Assembly: GCA_022511505.1 (NCBI GenBank)
Contig: JAFLTK010000163.1
Coordinates: forward strand, 1 to 6,690
Direction: 5' to 3'
Origin: Muribaculaceae bacterium
GTDB taxonomy: Bacteria; Bacteroidota; Bacteroidia; Bacteroidales; Muribaculaceae
Length of the DNA: 6,690 bases
Shown here: piece by piece, positions 1 through 5,516 of the stretch
Layout of the letters: every line of letters begins with the position of its first letter
Position numbering within the stretch: position 1 is the stretch's first letter
Notes under the pieces: generated by a model
What the model saw: only the letters and a program-made list of their open reading frames with translations
Databases searched by the model: none
Told to the model about the DNA's origin: nothing
Position numbers and translations under genes: made by a program

Positions 1-25
1 CTACATGATTTACTGATCTTGGCAT
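1..25 (-). CDS. rplT: 50S ribosomal protein bL20, first 8 codons (partial)
   Basis: Read on the minus strand from position 25, the sequence gives M-P-R-S-V-N-H-V plus one more base before the window ends. This is the highly conserved N-terminus of ribosomal protein bL20, a 23S-binding protein needed early in 50S assembly. It lies downstream of rpmI, where rplT is found in nearly all bacteria. No Shine-Dalgarno sequence precedes the ATG; the bases just upstream are A/T-rich. bL20 is also a translational autoregulator of its own operon in E. coli and Bacillus. Only the start is present, so nothing can be said about the rest of the protein. The identification rests on the eight-residue match and gene order together. 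Confidence 0.9.
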
Positions 26-41
26 TTCAATAAAATGTTTT

Positions 42-83
42 GAATGACAGCGGCTGAAAATGCTCTTTAGAGGCTGTTCATTC
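42..83 (-). promoter_or_regulatory. Stem-loop in the rpmI-rplT spacer, just upstream of rplT
   Basis: In the minus-strand RNA, GAATGAACAGC (positions 83-73) pairs with GCTGTCATTC (51-42), giving ten base pairs with one bulged A. The 21-nt loop itself contains a short CTC/GAG mini-stem. The stem ends 16 nt before the rplT start codon. The whole spacer (26-180) is 155 nt and holds no credible ORF, a long gap for two genes that are normally close together. A translational operator for bL20 is a reasonable guess, by analogy with autoregulation in other phyla, but the pairing is only seen by eye and is not covariation-supported. Confidence 0.4.
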
Positions 84-180
84 GGTTAATAAATGATTTG
101 TAAGATTATAGCGGGGCAATTCAGGGATGAAAATTACAGGCGCGGTCCCGCAGCGCGTCAAGAGTGAAACGACTCGTCTT

Positions 181-381
181 TTATGACTTCAAGCCGAGGA
201 GTTCCTTCACGTTGCCGGCATCAACCTTGGCTACAGTGCCGAAGTGGGTCAAGTTGCGTTTCTGCTTCTTGGTCTTCTTGGTCAGAATGTGGCTCTTGAA
301 GGCATGTTTTCTCTTGATCTTTCCTGATCCGGTAAGGGCGAACCTCTTTTTGGCACCGGAATTAGTCTTAATCTTTGGCAT
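181..381 (-). CDS. rpmI: 50S ribosomal protein bL35
   Basis: This encodes a 66-residue, strongly basic protein starting M-P-K-I-K-T-N-S-G-A-K-K-R-F, the signature N-terminus of bL35, with the family's later G-S-G-K-I-K-R-K-H-A-F-K-S-H and T-K-K-T-K-K-Q-K-R-N-L blocks (about residues 18-44). The length is typical for the family. bL35 is a small component of the large ribosomal subunit. The ATG at 381-379 gives the canonical N-terminus, so the start is secure; its upstream region is AT-rich without a Shine-Dalgarno sequence. The gene follows infC after 76 nt and precedes rplT by 155 nt, preserving the infC-rpmI-rplT order in which bL35 and bL20 are co-expressed. Confidence 0.97.
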   Translation of the reverse strand: MPKIKTNSGAKKRFALTGSGKIKRKHAFKSHILTKKTKKQKRNLTHFGTVAKVDAGNVKELLGLKS

Positions 382-418
382 TTTGTTTGAAATTAAATAG
401 ATGGTATAATTATGTGGC

Positions 419-445
419 TACCCATTGCCGACTCGCGGCGGGGTA
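419..445 (-). promoter_or_regulatory. Stem-loop between infC and rpmI
   Basis: In the minus-strand RNA, TACCC (445-441) pairs with GGGTA (423-419). Inside, GCCG (439-436) pairs with CGGC (430-427) around a five-base loop CGAGT, with a small 1/3 internal loop between the two stems. There is no T-run after it, so it does not look like an intrinsic terminator. It sits about 40 nt upstream of the rpmI start. This is near the place where E. coli has its bL20 operator controlling rpmI-rplT, so a regulatory or RNA-processing role is possible. The function is inferred only. Confidence 0.4.
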
Positions 446-457
446 TTGAATTTTTAA

Positions 458-1051
458 TTATTTCTTTTTGGGAGTAAGCATGATAATCATTCGCTTACCC
501 TCGAGTTGGGGCATCTGCTCCACTTTTCCATATTCCTCGAGGTCGTTGGCAAAACGTAGGAGGAGAACCTCGCCTTGCTCTTTGAACAGGATTGAACGAC
601 CTTTAAAGAACACGTAGGCTTTTACTTTTGCGCCCTCTTGGAGGAAGCCGATGGCATGCTTTAACTTGAAATTGTAGTCATGGTCATCGGTCTGCGGTCC
701 AAATCTGATTTCCTTAACAACGACCTTGGTCGCCTTAGCCTTCTGTTCCTTCTGACGCTTCTTCTGCTGATAAAGGAATTTCTGGTAGTCAAGGACTTTG
801 CAGACAGGCGGCTCGGCGGTAGGAGAAATCTCAATCAAATCAAGTTCCAGATTGTCGGCAATCTGTTGCGCTTCCTGGATCGAATAAATTCCCGGGGTTA
901 CATTGTCGCCGACCAAACGCACCTCACGGGCACGGATGCGCTCGTTGACAGCGTAGGGTTCTTGCTTTGCGTTTCGGTCTTGACGGCGGTTTTGTCCTGC
1001 CGCATTAGGGCGTGGCGAGGGACTCGCGGGACGGTAAGGTTTGTTCTGCAT
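458..1051 (-). CDS. infC: Translation initiation factor IF-3
   Basis: IF-3 binds the 30S subunit, prevents 70S re-association and proofreads start-codon/initiator-tRNA pairing. The 197-residue product has the N-domain from about residue 33 (Y-A-V-N-E-R-I-R-A-R-E-V-R-L), the conserved I-S-P-T-A-E-P-P-V-C-K-V-L-D-Y block at 75-89, a basic helical linker (Q-K-K-R-Q-K-E-Q-K, 96-104) and the C-domain with V-K-E-I-R-F-G-P-Q-T-D-D-H-D-Y (112-126) and F-F-K-G-R-S-I (148-154). About 32 extra residues rich in Arg, Pro, Asn and Gln precede the N-domain, which makes it longer than E. coli IF-3. The chosen start is an ordinary ATG, not the AUU used in E. coli. The start lies 14 nt after the thrS stop, so the two genes are surely co-transcribed and may be translationally coupled. 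Confidence 0.97.
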   Translation of the reverse strand: MQNKPYRPASPSPRPNAAGQNRRQDRNAKQEPYAVNERIRAREVRLVGDNVTPGIYSIQEAQQIADNLELDLIEISPTAEPPVCKVLDYQKFLYQQKKRQKEQKAKATKVVVKEIRFGPQTDDHDYNFKLKHAIGFLQEGAKVKAYVFFKGRSILFKEQGEVLLLRFANDLEEYGKVEQMPQLEGKRMIIMLTPKKK

Positions 1052-1065
1052 TCAGGAATTATGGG

Positions 1066-3003
1066 TTATTGATTGATCATTTCGTTGACTTCTTTTGTCA
1101 ATTGCTCGGCAAAGTTAGCAATTTTCATTGAACCTTGGTCACCTTGACCTTGTTTTCTTACAGAAACTTCGCCATTTTGTGCTTCTTTTTCGCCAACAAT
1201 CACCAAATAGGGGATGCGACGCAGCTCATTATCGCGAATTTTCTTGCCAATCTTCTCGTTGCGGTCATCGACAAAGGCACGGATGTCATGCTTGTCAAGT
1301 TCGGCGGCAACCTCGCGGGCGTAGTCGTTGAACTTCTCGCTGATGGGGAGAACGACAACCTGATCGGGTGCAAGCCACAGGGGGAAACGACCTGCTGTAT
1401 GTTCGAGCAGCACAGCGACAAATCGCTCCATCGAGCCGAACGGCGCACGGTGAATCATTACCGGACGATGCTTTGCATTGTCGGCGCCGGTGTACTCGAG
1501 GTCAAATCGCTCGGGCAAGTTGTAGTCAACCTGAATAGTGCCAAGTTGCCAACGGCGACCGAGTGCATCCTTGACCATAAAGTCGAGTTTGGGACCGTAG
1601 AAAGCCGCTTCGCCGAGTTCGGTGCGGGCATTTATACCCTTCTCCTGACAAGCCTCAATGATGGCGGTTTCGGCAAGATGCCAGTTCTCGTCGGTACCTA
1701 TATATTTTTCTTTGTGGGCAGGGTCACGCAAAGAGATTTGAGCCTCATAGTTTTCAAACTTCAGAGCCTTGAAGATATAGAAGATGATATCCATAACCTT
1801 GAGGAACTCATCTTTAATCTGGTCGGGGGCGCAGAAGATATGGGCGTCGTCCTGCGTAAAACCGCGAACGCGTGTCAAACCGTGGAGTTCTCCGCTCTGC
1901 TCATAGCGATAGACGGTGCCAAACTCAGCGAGGCGCAAAGGCAGGTCGCGGTAACTGCGAGGAGCGGCACGGAAGATTTCACAGTGATGAGGGCAGTTCA
2001 TCGGTTTGAGCAAATATTCCTCGCCCTCTTCGGGTGTGTGGATGGGTTGGAACGAGTCTTTGCCATATTTTGCATAGTGACCCGAAGTCACATAAAGCTG
2101 CTTGTTGCCGATGTGGGGAGTGATAACCTGCTGATAGCCATAGCGACGCTGGATGCGACGCAGGAACTGCTCGAGACGGTCGCGCAGAGCGGCACCTTTG
2201 GGCAACCAAAGCGGCAGACCGGCACCAACGCGCTGTGAGAATGCAAAGAGTTCCATTTCCTTGCCGAGTTTGCGATGGTCTCGTTTCTTGGCCTCTTCGA
2301 GCATAACAAGGTATTCATCAAGCATTTTCTGCTTGGGGAACGTAATACCATAGACGCGAACAAGTTGGTTGCGCGTCTCGTCGCCTCGCCAGTATGCGCC
2401 GGCAAGCGAAGTGATTTTTACGGCCTTGATAGCACCGGTGTTAGGCAAGTGCGGACCACGACAAAGGTCGGTAAACGCACCTTGAGTATAAGTGGTAATG
2501 TGGCCGTCTTCGAGTTCGCTTATCAGTTCACATTTATATTCCTCGCCACGGTCACCAAACATCTTGAGGGCGTCGGCCTTTGAAATGTCAGCGCGTACGA
2601 TGTCAGATTTCTGACGGGCGAGTTCAAGCATTTTCTTCTCGATTTTGGGGAAATCGGCGGCAGTAATGGTGTGCTCACCCGGGTCGATGTCATAGTAGAA
2701 ACCTGTCTCTACGGCCGGGCCGATACCAAATTTCACACCGGGATAAAGTTCTTGCAGAGCCTCGGCAAGAAGGTGTGCCGAACTGTGCCAGAAGGCATGT
2801 TTGCCCTCGGCGTCTTCCCATTTAAAAAGTTTAATCGCTGCATCCTCGGTGATGGGGCGCGATAAATCCCATTCTTGTTCGTTAACCGACGCTGCGAGAA
2901 CCTCTTTAGCAAGTTTGGGGCTTATCGAGTTTGCAATCTCCAGCGGAGTGACTCCGGCGTCGTAGGTCTTGACGCTATTGTCAGGAAATGTGATATTAAT
3001 CAT
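1066..3003 (-). CDS. thrS: Threonine-tRNA ligase (ThrRS)
   Basis: This is a class II synthetase that charges tRNA-Thr and edits mischarged Ser-tRNA-Thr in the cytoplasm. At 645 residues it is full length. In order it has: a TGS domain (about 1-62); the editing domain with H73-S-S-A-H77 and C181-R-G-P-H185; the catalytic core with zinc ligands C337 (M-N-C-P-H-H), H388 (T-Q-D-D-A-H) and H518 (I-H-R-A-P-F-G-S); motif 2 around R366 (Y-R-Y-E-Q-S-G); motif 3 at 518-535; and a C-terminal anticodon-binding domain from about 545. All expected catalytic and editing residues are present, so the enzyme should be active. The ATG at 3003 gives the standard N-terminus. It follows prmA after 133 nt and precedes infC by 14 nt. 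A candidate promoter and leader hairpin lie upstream. Confidence 0.98.
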   Translation of the reverse strand: MINITFPDNSVKTYDAGVTPLEIANSISPKLAKEVLAASVNEQEWDLSRPITEDAAIKLFKWEDAEGKHAFWHSSAHLLAEALQELYPGVKFGIGPAVETGFYYDIDPGEHTITAADFPKIEKKMLELARQKSDIVRADISKADALKMFGDRGEEYKCELISELEDGHITTYTQGAFTDLCRGPHLPNTGAIKAVKITSLAGAYWRGDETRNQLVRVYGITFPKQKMLDEYLVMLEEAKKRDHRKLGKEMELFAFSQRVGAGLPLWLPKGAALRDRLEQFLRRIQRRYGYQQVITPHIGNKQLYVTSGHYAKYGKDSFQPIHTPEEGEEYLLKPMNCPHHCEIFRAAPRSYRDLPLRLAEFGTVYRYEQSGELHGLTRVRGFTQDDAHIFCAPDQIKDEFLKVMDIIFYIFKALKFENYEAQISLRDPAHKEKYIGTDENWHLAETAIIEACQEKGINARTELGEAAFYGPKLDFMVKDALGRRWQLGTIQVDYNLPERFDLEYTGADNAKHRPVMIHRAPFGSMERFVAVLLEHTAGRFPLWLAPDQVVVLPISEKFNDYAREVAAELDKHDIRAFVDDRNEKIGKKIRDNELRRIPYLVIVGEKEAQNGEVSVRKQGQGDQGSMKIANFAEQLTKEVNEMINQ

Positions 3004-3029
3004 CTGAAAGTCAATAAATTAAACAGATA

Positions 3030-3054
3030 GCAACGCCCTACGGATGGCGCGTGC
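3030..3054 (-). promoter_or_regulatory. Hairpin in the thrS leader
   Basis: In the minus-strand RNA, GCACGCgCC (3054-3046) pairs with GGGCGTtGC (3038-3030) around the loop ATCCGTA. This gives eight base pairs with one bulged base on each side. It lies about 27 nt upstream of the thrS start codon. It is not followed by a proper U-run, so it is not a convincing terminator. A seven-codon ORF (M-N-G-T-R-H-P, 3061-3038) overlaps it. E. coli ThrRS represses its own mRNA through leader stem-loops that mimic tRNA, so a similar role is conceivable, but no tRNA-like anticodon loop was recognised here. Confidence 0.4.
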
Positions 3055-3070
3055 CGTTCATTTGCGACTA

Positions 3071-3078
3071 CAAAATTA
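3071..3078 (-). promoter_or_regulatory. Candidate Bacteroidota promoter (-7 box) for thrS
   Basis: The minus strand reads TAATTTTG, an exact match to the TAnnTTTG -7 consensus of the Bacteroidota primary sigma factor, in an AT-rich stretch between prmA and thrS. No convincing TTTG -33 element was found at the usual distance. If used, transcription would begin near 3065, giving a leader of about 60 nt before thrS. Chance matches are common in AT-rich DNA, so this is a candidate only. Confidence 0.4.
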
Positions 3079-3136
3079 ATACAAATATTTGAAAATTGAT
3101 ATTTTGCAATAAATTTTTTTGTTTTTTAGCGAGTCT

Positions 3137-4000
3137 TTACTGCTTGACAAGGCGCAGACAAGTCCAGCGGTCTTTGACTGAGTGGCCTGTTACGGTAAGC
3201 TCTACCCTATCGGCAGCCTCGGCGACGACCGGTATATCCTCCTCATAGAAGCCGCTGAGCAGCATGGTTGCCCCGGGACGCATTGTGGCGGCATAGCGGT
3301 CGATGTCGGCCGTGATTACATTGCGGTTAATATTGGCAATAAAGAGGTCGACGGGATGGTTGGCGGTAACCTCAGTTAGCAGACTTGCGTCGCCGTGGTA
3401 AAGTTTGACCGACGGAACGTTGTTGAGCGCGACGTTCTCAAGCGCGTTCTGATATGCGGCCTCGTCAATCTCTATGCCGGCAACATGTCCGGCTCCTTTC
3501 ATAGCTGTCAAGATAGCCAAGATGCCGGTGCCGGTGCCCATATCAAGAACGCTCGTCCGGTCGTCGAAATCCATCGACAGCAATTGCTCAAGGATGAGCG
3601 AGGTCGTGGCATGGTGACCGGTTCCAAATGCCATCTTCGGGTCAATGACAATGTCATATTGAGCCGTTGGATAGTCGACGTGAAACGAACTGTGTATCAC
3701 GCATTTATCATCTACCACAATGGGCTTGAAATAGTTTTTCTCCCACTCGCTGTTCCAATCTTGTCCCGGGATAAGGTCGGCGCGTGAAATTGTTGCCGTT
3801 ACATCGGGCAACGGGAACTCGGCAAGGACGTTGTCAATCGCCTGACGATCCCAATCGGCCTCGCGGATGTAGGCCGTAACTCCTGTTTCATCGGCAACAA
3901 AAGATTCAAACCCAATCGGGGCAAGGATAGCCGCAAGTATATCAGCGGCCGTCTCGCTGCAAAGCGACAGCGTGACAACCACTTCATAATAGTTATTCAT
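3137..4000 (-). CDS. prmA: Ribosomal protein L11 methyltransferase
   Basis: PrmA trimethylates lysine and N-terminal amino groups of ribosomal protein uL11 using S-adenosylmethionine. The 287-residue product fits the family: a small N-terminal substrate-recognition domain (about 1-65); a linker with W-N-S-E-W-E-K-N-Y-F-K-P-I (82-94); the diagnostic D-P-K-M-A-F-G-T-G-H-H-A-T-T block (120-133); the SAM-binding motif I V-L-D-M-G-T-G-T-G-I-L (151-161); the acidic I-E-I-D-E at the end of the second strand (176-180); and A-N-I-N-R-N (212-217) at the active site, replacing the N-P-x-Y-like form of other phyla. The end W-T-C-L-R-L-V-K is also typical. The ATG at 4000 gives a natural N-terminus. It lies 56 nt after the small basic-protein gene and 133 nt before thrS, with no terminator on either side. 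Confidence 0.95.
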   Translation of the reverse strand: MNNYYEVVVTLSLCSETAADILAAILAPIGFESFVADETGVTAYIREADWDRQAIDNVLAEFPLPDVTATISRADLIPGQDWNSEWEKNYFKPIVVDDKCVIHSSFHVDYPTAQYDIVIDPKMAFGTGHHATTSLILEQLLSMDFDDRTSVLDMGTGTGILAILTAMKGAGHVAGIEIDEAAYQNALENVALNNVPSVKLYHGDASLLTEVTANHPVDLFIANINRNVITADIDRYAATMRPGATMLLSGFYEEDIPVVAEAADRVELTVTGHSVKDRWTCLRLVKQ

Positions 4001-4056
4001 CGGTGTTGATACCAGTTATATAATGTGCAAGAATAAAAAAGGGGAAATAAAAAGGG

Positions 4057-4344
4057 TCAGCGACGCAGACGACGGATTCCGCGGAATATTCCGCGCCCAA
4101 TCTTGAACGCATAAATAGCGATGTCAAAATAAGAGAAACCCGATGTTAACCGACGCACGAGCGAAAACCCGCTGATGCTCGAGTGGGCGTTGCTCAACTC
4201 GTTATAGTTGGTGACGAGGCGCTGTTTTTGAATCTCAATGCGAGCGGCCGTGTAGGCACGTTGATACATCAACTCTTCAAGCGTGTAGCCTTTCCAGTTT
4301 GGGTCCTTGCGATGTTCGGCTTTATTTTCTTCAAACTTACTCAT
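4057..4344 (-). CDS. Small basic protein, YqjK-like by size and layout (hypothetical)
   Basis: The 95-residue product is not confidently assignable to a named family. Residues 1-20 are polar and charged. Residues 21-55 form a probable helix or coiled coil (T-L-E-E-L-M-Y-Q-R-A...I-E-I-Q-K-Q-R-L). A short amphipathic or weakly hydrophobic stretch follows (about 69-83), and the end is strongly basic (R-G-I-F-R-G-I-R-R-L-R-R). The layout, a Q-K-Q-R-L-type helix, a weakly hydrophobic middle and an arginine-rich tail, recalls E. coli YqjK, which is encoded directly after the YqjE holin-like protein. Here too it starts 19 nt after the holin-like gene, so the two are one operon. A peripheral membrane role is inferred. 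No catalytic motif is visible. Confidence 0.8.
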   Translation of the reverse strand: MSKFEENKAEHRKDPNWKGYTLEELMYQRAYTAARIEIQKQRLVTNYNELSNAHSSISGFSLVRRLTSGFSYFDIAIYAFKIGRGIFRGIRRLRR

Positions 4345-4363
4345 AGGTCACGGGGTTATGATG

Positions 4364-4705
4364 TCAAGATAAGAAAAGTTTGGTTATAAACCGAGACACC
4401 GGATTTATTACCAACTGGTTGCGGAACACAATGACGAGCATCATCATAATCAGGTATGCGCCACAAACGATGACAAAAGCCCATCCAGCACCGATTGCCG
4501 AGGCGATAAAACCGCCAATGGCAAGCGAAATAAACACGAGCGCCAAGAGGCCGAAGAAAGCAATTAGACCAACCAAAGCAAGCATCGAGAGAAGTTTCAC
4601 CGTCTTCTCGGCTGCTGTCAATTTGACGTTCTCAACGTTCAGTTCAAGATAGGTTTTGGCTTCTTTCAACAGTGTTGTCAGAGCCGATTCTCCTGTTTTA
4701 CTCAT
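4364..4705 (-). CDS. Phage-holin-family (Holin-X / YqjE-like) membrane protein
   Basis: The 113-residue product has an N-terminal amphipathic helix (about 8-37, E-A-K-T-Y-L-E-L-N-V-E-N-V-K-L-T-A-A-E-K), two closely spaced transmembrane segments (about 38-63 and 70-94) with glycine-rich packing faces, and a short basic C-terminus. This is the architecture of the Holin-X/YqjE family, chromosomally encoded in many non-phage contexts. 'Holin' is a family label: no endolysin or phage gene is nearby, so lysis is not implied. A small envelope protein acting with its neighbours is more likely. It starts 155 nt after the first YtxH-type gene and is followed closely by the small basic-protein gene. The upstream region lacks a Shine-Dalgarno sequence. 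Confidence 0.85.
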   Translation of the reverse strand: MSKTGESALTTLLKEAKTYLELNVENVKLTAAEKTVKLLSMLALVGLIAFFGLLALVFISLAIGGFIASAIGAGWAFVIVCGAYLIMMMLVIVFRNQLVINPVSRFITKLFLS

Positions 4706-4860
4706 ATCGCAAATTTTGATTGAAATAAATCGTCAAACCGCAAGTAATCAAACAATCTACACACAAATTCCGCACCTCGTGCCTTGACACAGACACAAGG
4801 CGCGAAAGTCGTTAAGATTTTCTGCCACAAGGTCGGCGTGACTATTCTTGAGGTGGTCGG
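4706..4860 (-). other. 155-nt spacer with foldable RNA and an open -1 frame
   Basis: This spacer has no ATG on the minus strand. It contains a hairpin, GCCTTG (4801-4796) with CAAGGC (4786-4781) around a nine-base loop, extended by two more pairs beyond a mismatch (4804-4778 overall). CACCTC (4855-4850) can also pair with GAGGTG (4778-4773), which would close a larger branched fold over 4860-4770. A second CCTTGTG copy (4832-4826) could compete for the same CAAGG. Independently, the -1 frame relative to the preceding YtxH gene stays open from inside that gene to a TAG at 4759-4757, and it encodes a Cys-rich end (C-L-C-Q-G-T-R-C-G-I-C). Whether it is RNA, a decayed reading frame or plain spacer is undecided. 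Confidence 0.3.
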
Positions 4861-5055
4861 TTAGTCGTCGATTTCGGTTGTCAGTTGCTCGACAAGCGCG
4901 TCAATCTCGTCCTCGCTACAAATCAAACCCTTGCGGCGAAGGCACTCTTTGATGCGTTCGCGGATATCAGAACCCTTCTCGGGGGCGAAAAGGATTGCTG
5001 CACCGGCACCTACAATAGCACCACCCAAAAATGCATACAAAACGTTCAGATTCAT
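4861..5055 (-). CDS. YtxH domain-containing small membrane protein (copy with cysteines)
   Basis: The 64-residue product has one N-terminal transmembrane helix (about 5-23, glycine-rich G-G-A-I-V-G-A-G-A-A) leading into the YtxH hallmark L-F-A-P-E-K-G (22-28), then a charged cytoplasmic helical tail with R-E-R-I-K-E-C-L-R-R-K-G-L. YtxH proteins are small, poorly understood envelope-anchored proteins, some of them stress-related in Bacillus. The tail aligns without gaps to the neighbouring YtxH-type protein encoded at 5126-5326, so the pair looks like an old tandem duplication. This copy has two cysteines (C38, C46) and an acidic C-terminus (E-I-D-D). It lies 70 nt downstream of the other copy and is probably co-transcribed with it. 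Confidence 0.88.
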   Translation of the reverse strand: MNLNVLYAFLGGAIVGAGAAILFAPEKGSDIRERIKECLRRKGLICSEDEIDALVEQLTTEIDD

Positions 5056-5084
5056 CTCTATGGAATTTGAGAGTTATTAATTTA

Positions 5085-5111
5085 CAAGTTCAAAAAAATC
5101 CATTGAACTCG
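5085..5111 (-). other. Stem-loop between the two YtxH-type genes
   Basis: In the minus-strand RNA, CGAGTTCAA (5111-5103) pairs with TTGAACTTG (5093-5085), giving nine pairs including one G-U, with a nine-base loop TGGATTTTT. The bases after it (TAAATTAATAAC) are AT-rich but not a U-run. It may be an RNA stabiliser or partial attenuator separating expression of the two genes; it is too weak to call a terminator. Confidence 0.4.
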
Positions 5112-5125
5112 CAAAAGTTGAATAT

Positions 5126-5326
5126 TTAAGCCTTTTCAAGTTCCTCGGCAATCTCGTCGGCAAGTTCCTCGATCTTGCTCTTTTTCAACTTGATGCCTTT
5201 TTCCTTGAGATATTTAACGATGTTCTCACGAGTGCGCTCGCCCTTTTCGGGAGCCATAAGAAGACCAACTGTTGCACCGGCGATAGCACCGCCAATAACT
5301 GCTAATACGATGTGTAAGGGTTTCAT
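5126..5326 (-). CDS. YtxH domain-containing small membrane protein (Lys/Glu-rich copy)
   Basis: The 66-residue product has an N-terminal transmembrane helix (about 4-22, I-V-L-A-V-I-G-G-A-I-A-G-A-T-V-G) followed by the YtxH motif L-L-M-A-P-E-K-G (22-29) and a highly charged helical tail (R-E-N-I-V-K-Y-L-K-E-K-G-I-K-L-K-K-S-K, then a Glu-rich end). The frame is open 40 codons further upstream to an ATG at 5446, but that extension is unlike YtxH proteins. The M-K-P-L-H start at 5326 gives the family's usual N-terminus directly before the membrane helix, so it is preferred. It is probably the first gene of the operon. The role is unknown; membrane anchoring with a cytoplasmic helical tail is inferred from sequence. 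Confidence 0.88.
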   Translation of the reverse strand: MKPLHIVLAVIGGAIAGATVGLLMAPEKGERTRENIVKYLKEKGIKLKKSKIEELADEIAEELEKA

Positions 5327-5516
5327 GACTGTTTTGTTTTTAAATACAAATTGGTTGTTTACTTCTATAACACATATCGTGCCGTGATTGTTGTCTCCGG
5401 ACTTGAAAAAAAATCGAGTCTTCCAGTGTTGAGCAACCTTCGACAAAACGATATCGCTAATTTACAACAATATTTTCATTCACCAAAATTTAAATAAGAA
5501 ATTTTGAAAATTTAAG

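Noticed and set aside
140..165. GC-rich hairpin after rpmI as an intrinsic terminator
   Set aside because: Only three to four consecutive pairs form in the GCGC/GCGC region, mismatches follow, and no U-run trails it; rplT is expected to be co-transcribed.
680..1072. Plus-strand reading frame antisense to infC
   Set aside because: It overlaps a complete, conserved IF-3 gene, and its leucine-rich translation is the expected complement of Lys/Glu/Gln codons.
1135..2238. Long plus-strand reading frame (367 codons) antisense to thrS
   Set aside because: It lies wholly inside a full-length ThrRS gene with all catalytic motifs intact. Its translation shows no recognisable domain, so it is a by-product of codon bias on the opposite strand.
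3004..3136. T-box riboswitch before thrS
   Set aside because: No T-box bulge sequence, specifier loop or terminator/antiterminator pair was seen, the leader is too short, and T-boxes are not typical of this phylum.
4364..4705. Prophage or lysis cassette because of the holin-family protein
   Set aside because: No endolysin, spanin, integrase or structural gene is nearby. Holin-X/YqjE proteins are common chromosomal genes, and the neighbours are housekeeping genes.
5327..5446. Extended start (ATG at 5446) for the first YtxH-type gene
   Set aside because: The 40 extra residues are unlike YtxH N-termini and would place the membrane helix internally; the ATG at 5326 gives the normal family layout.
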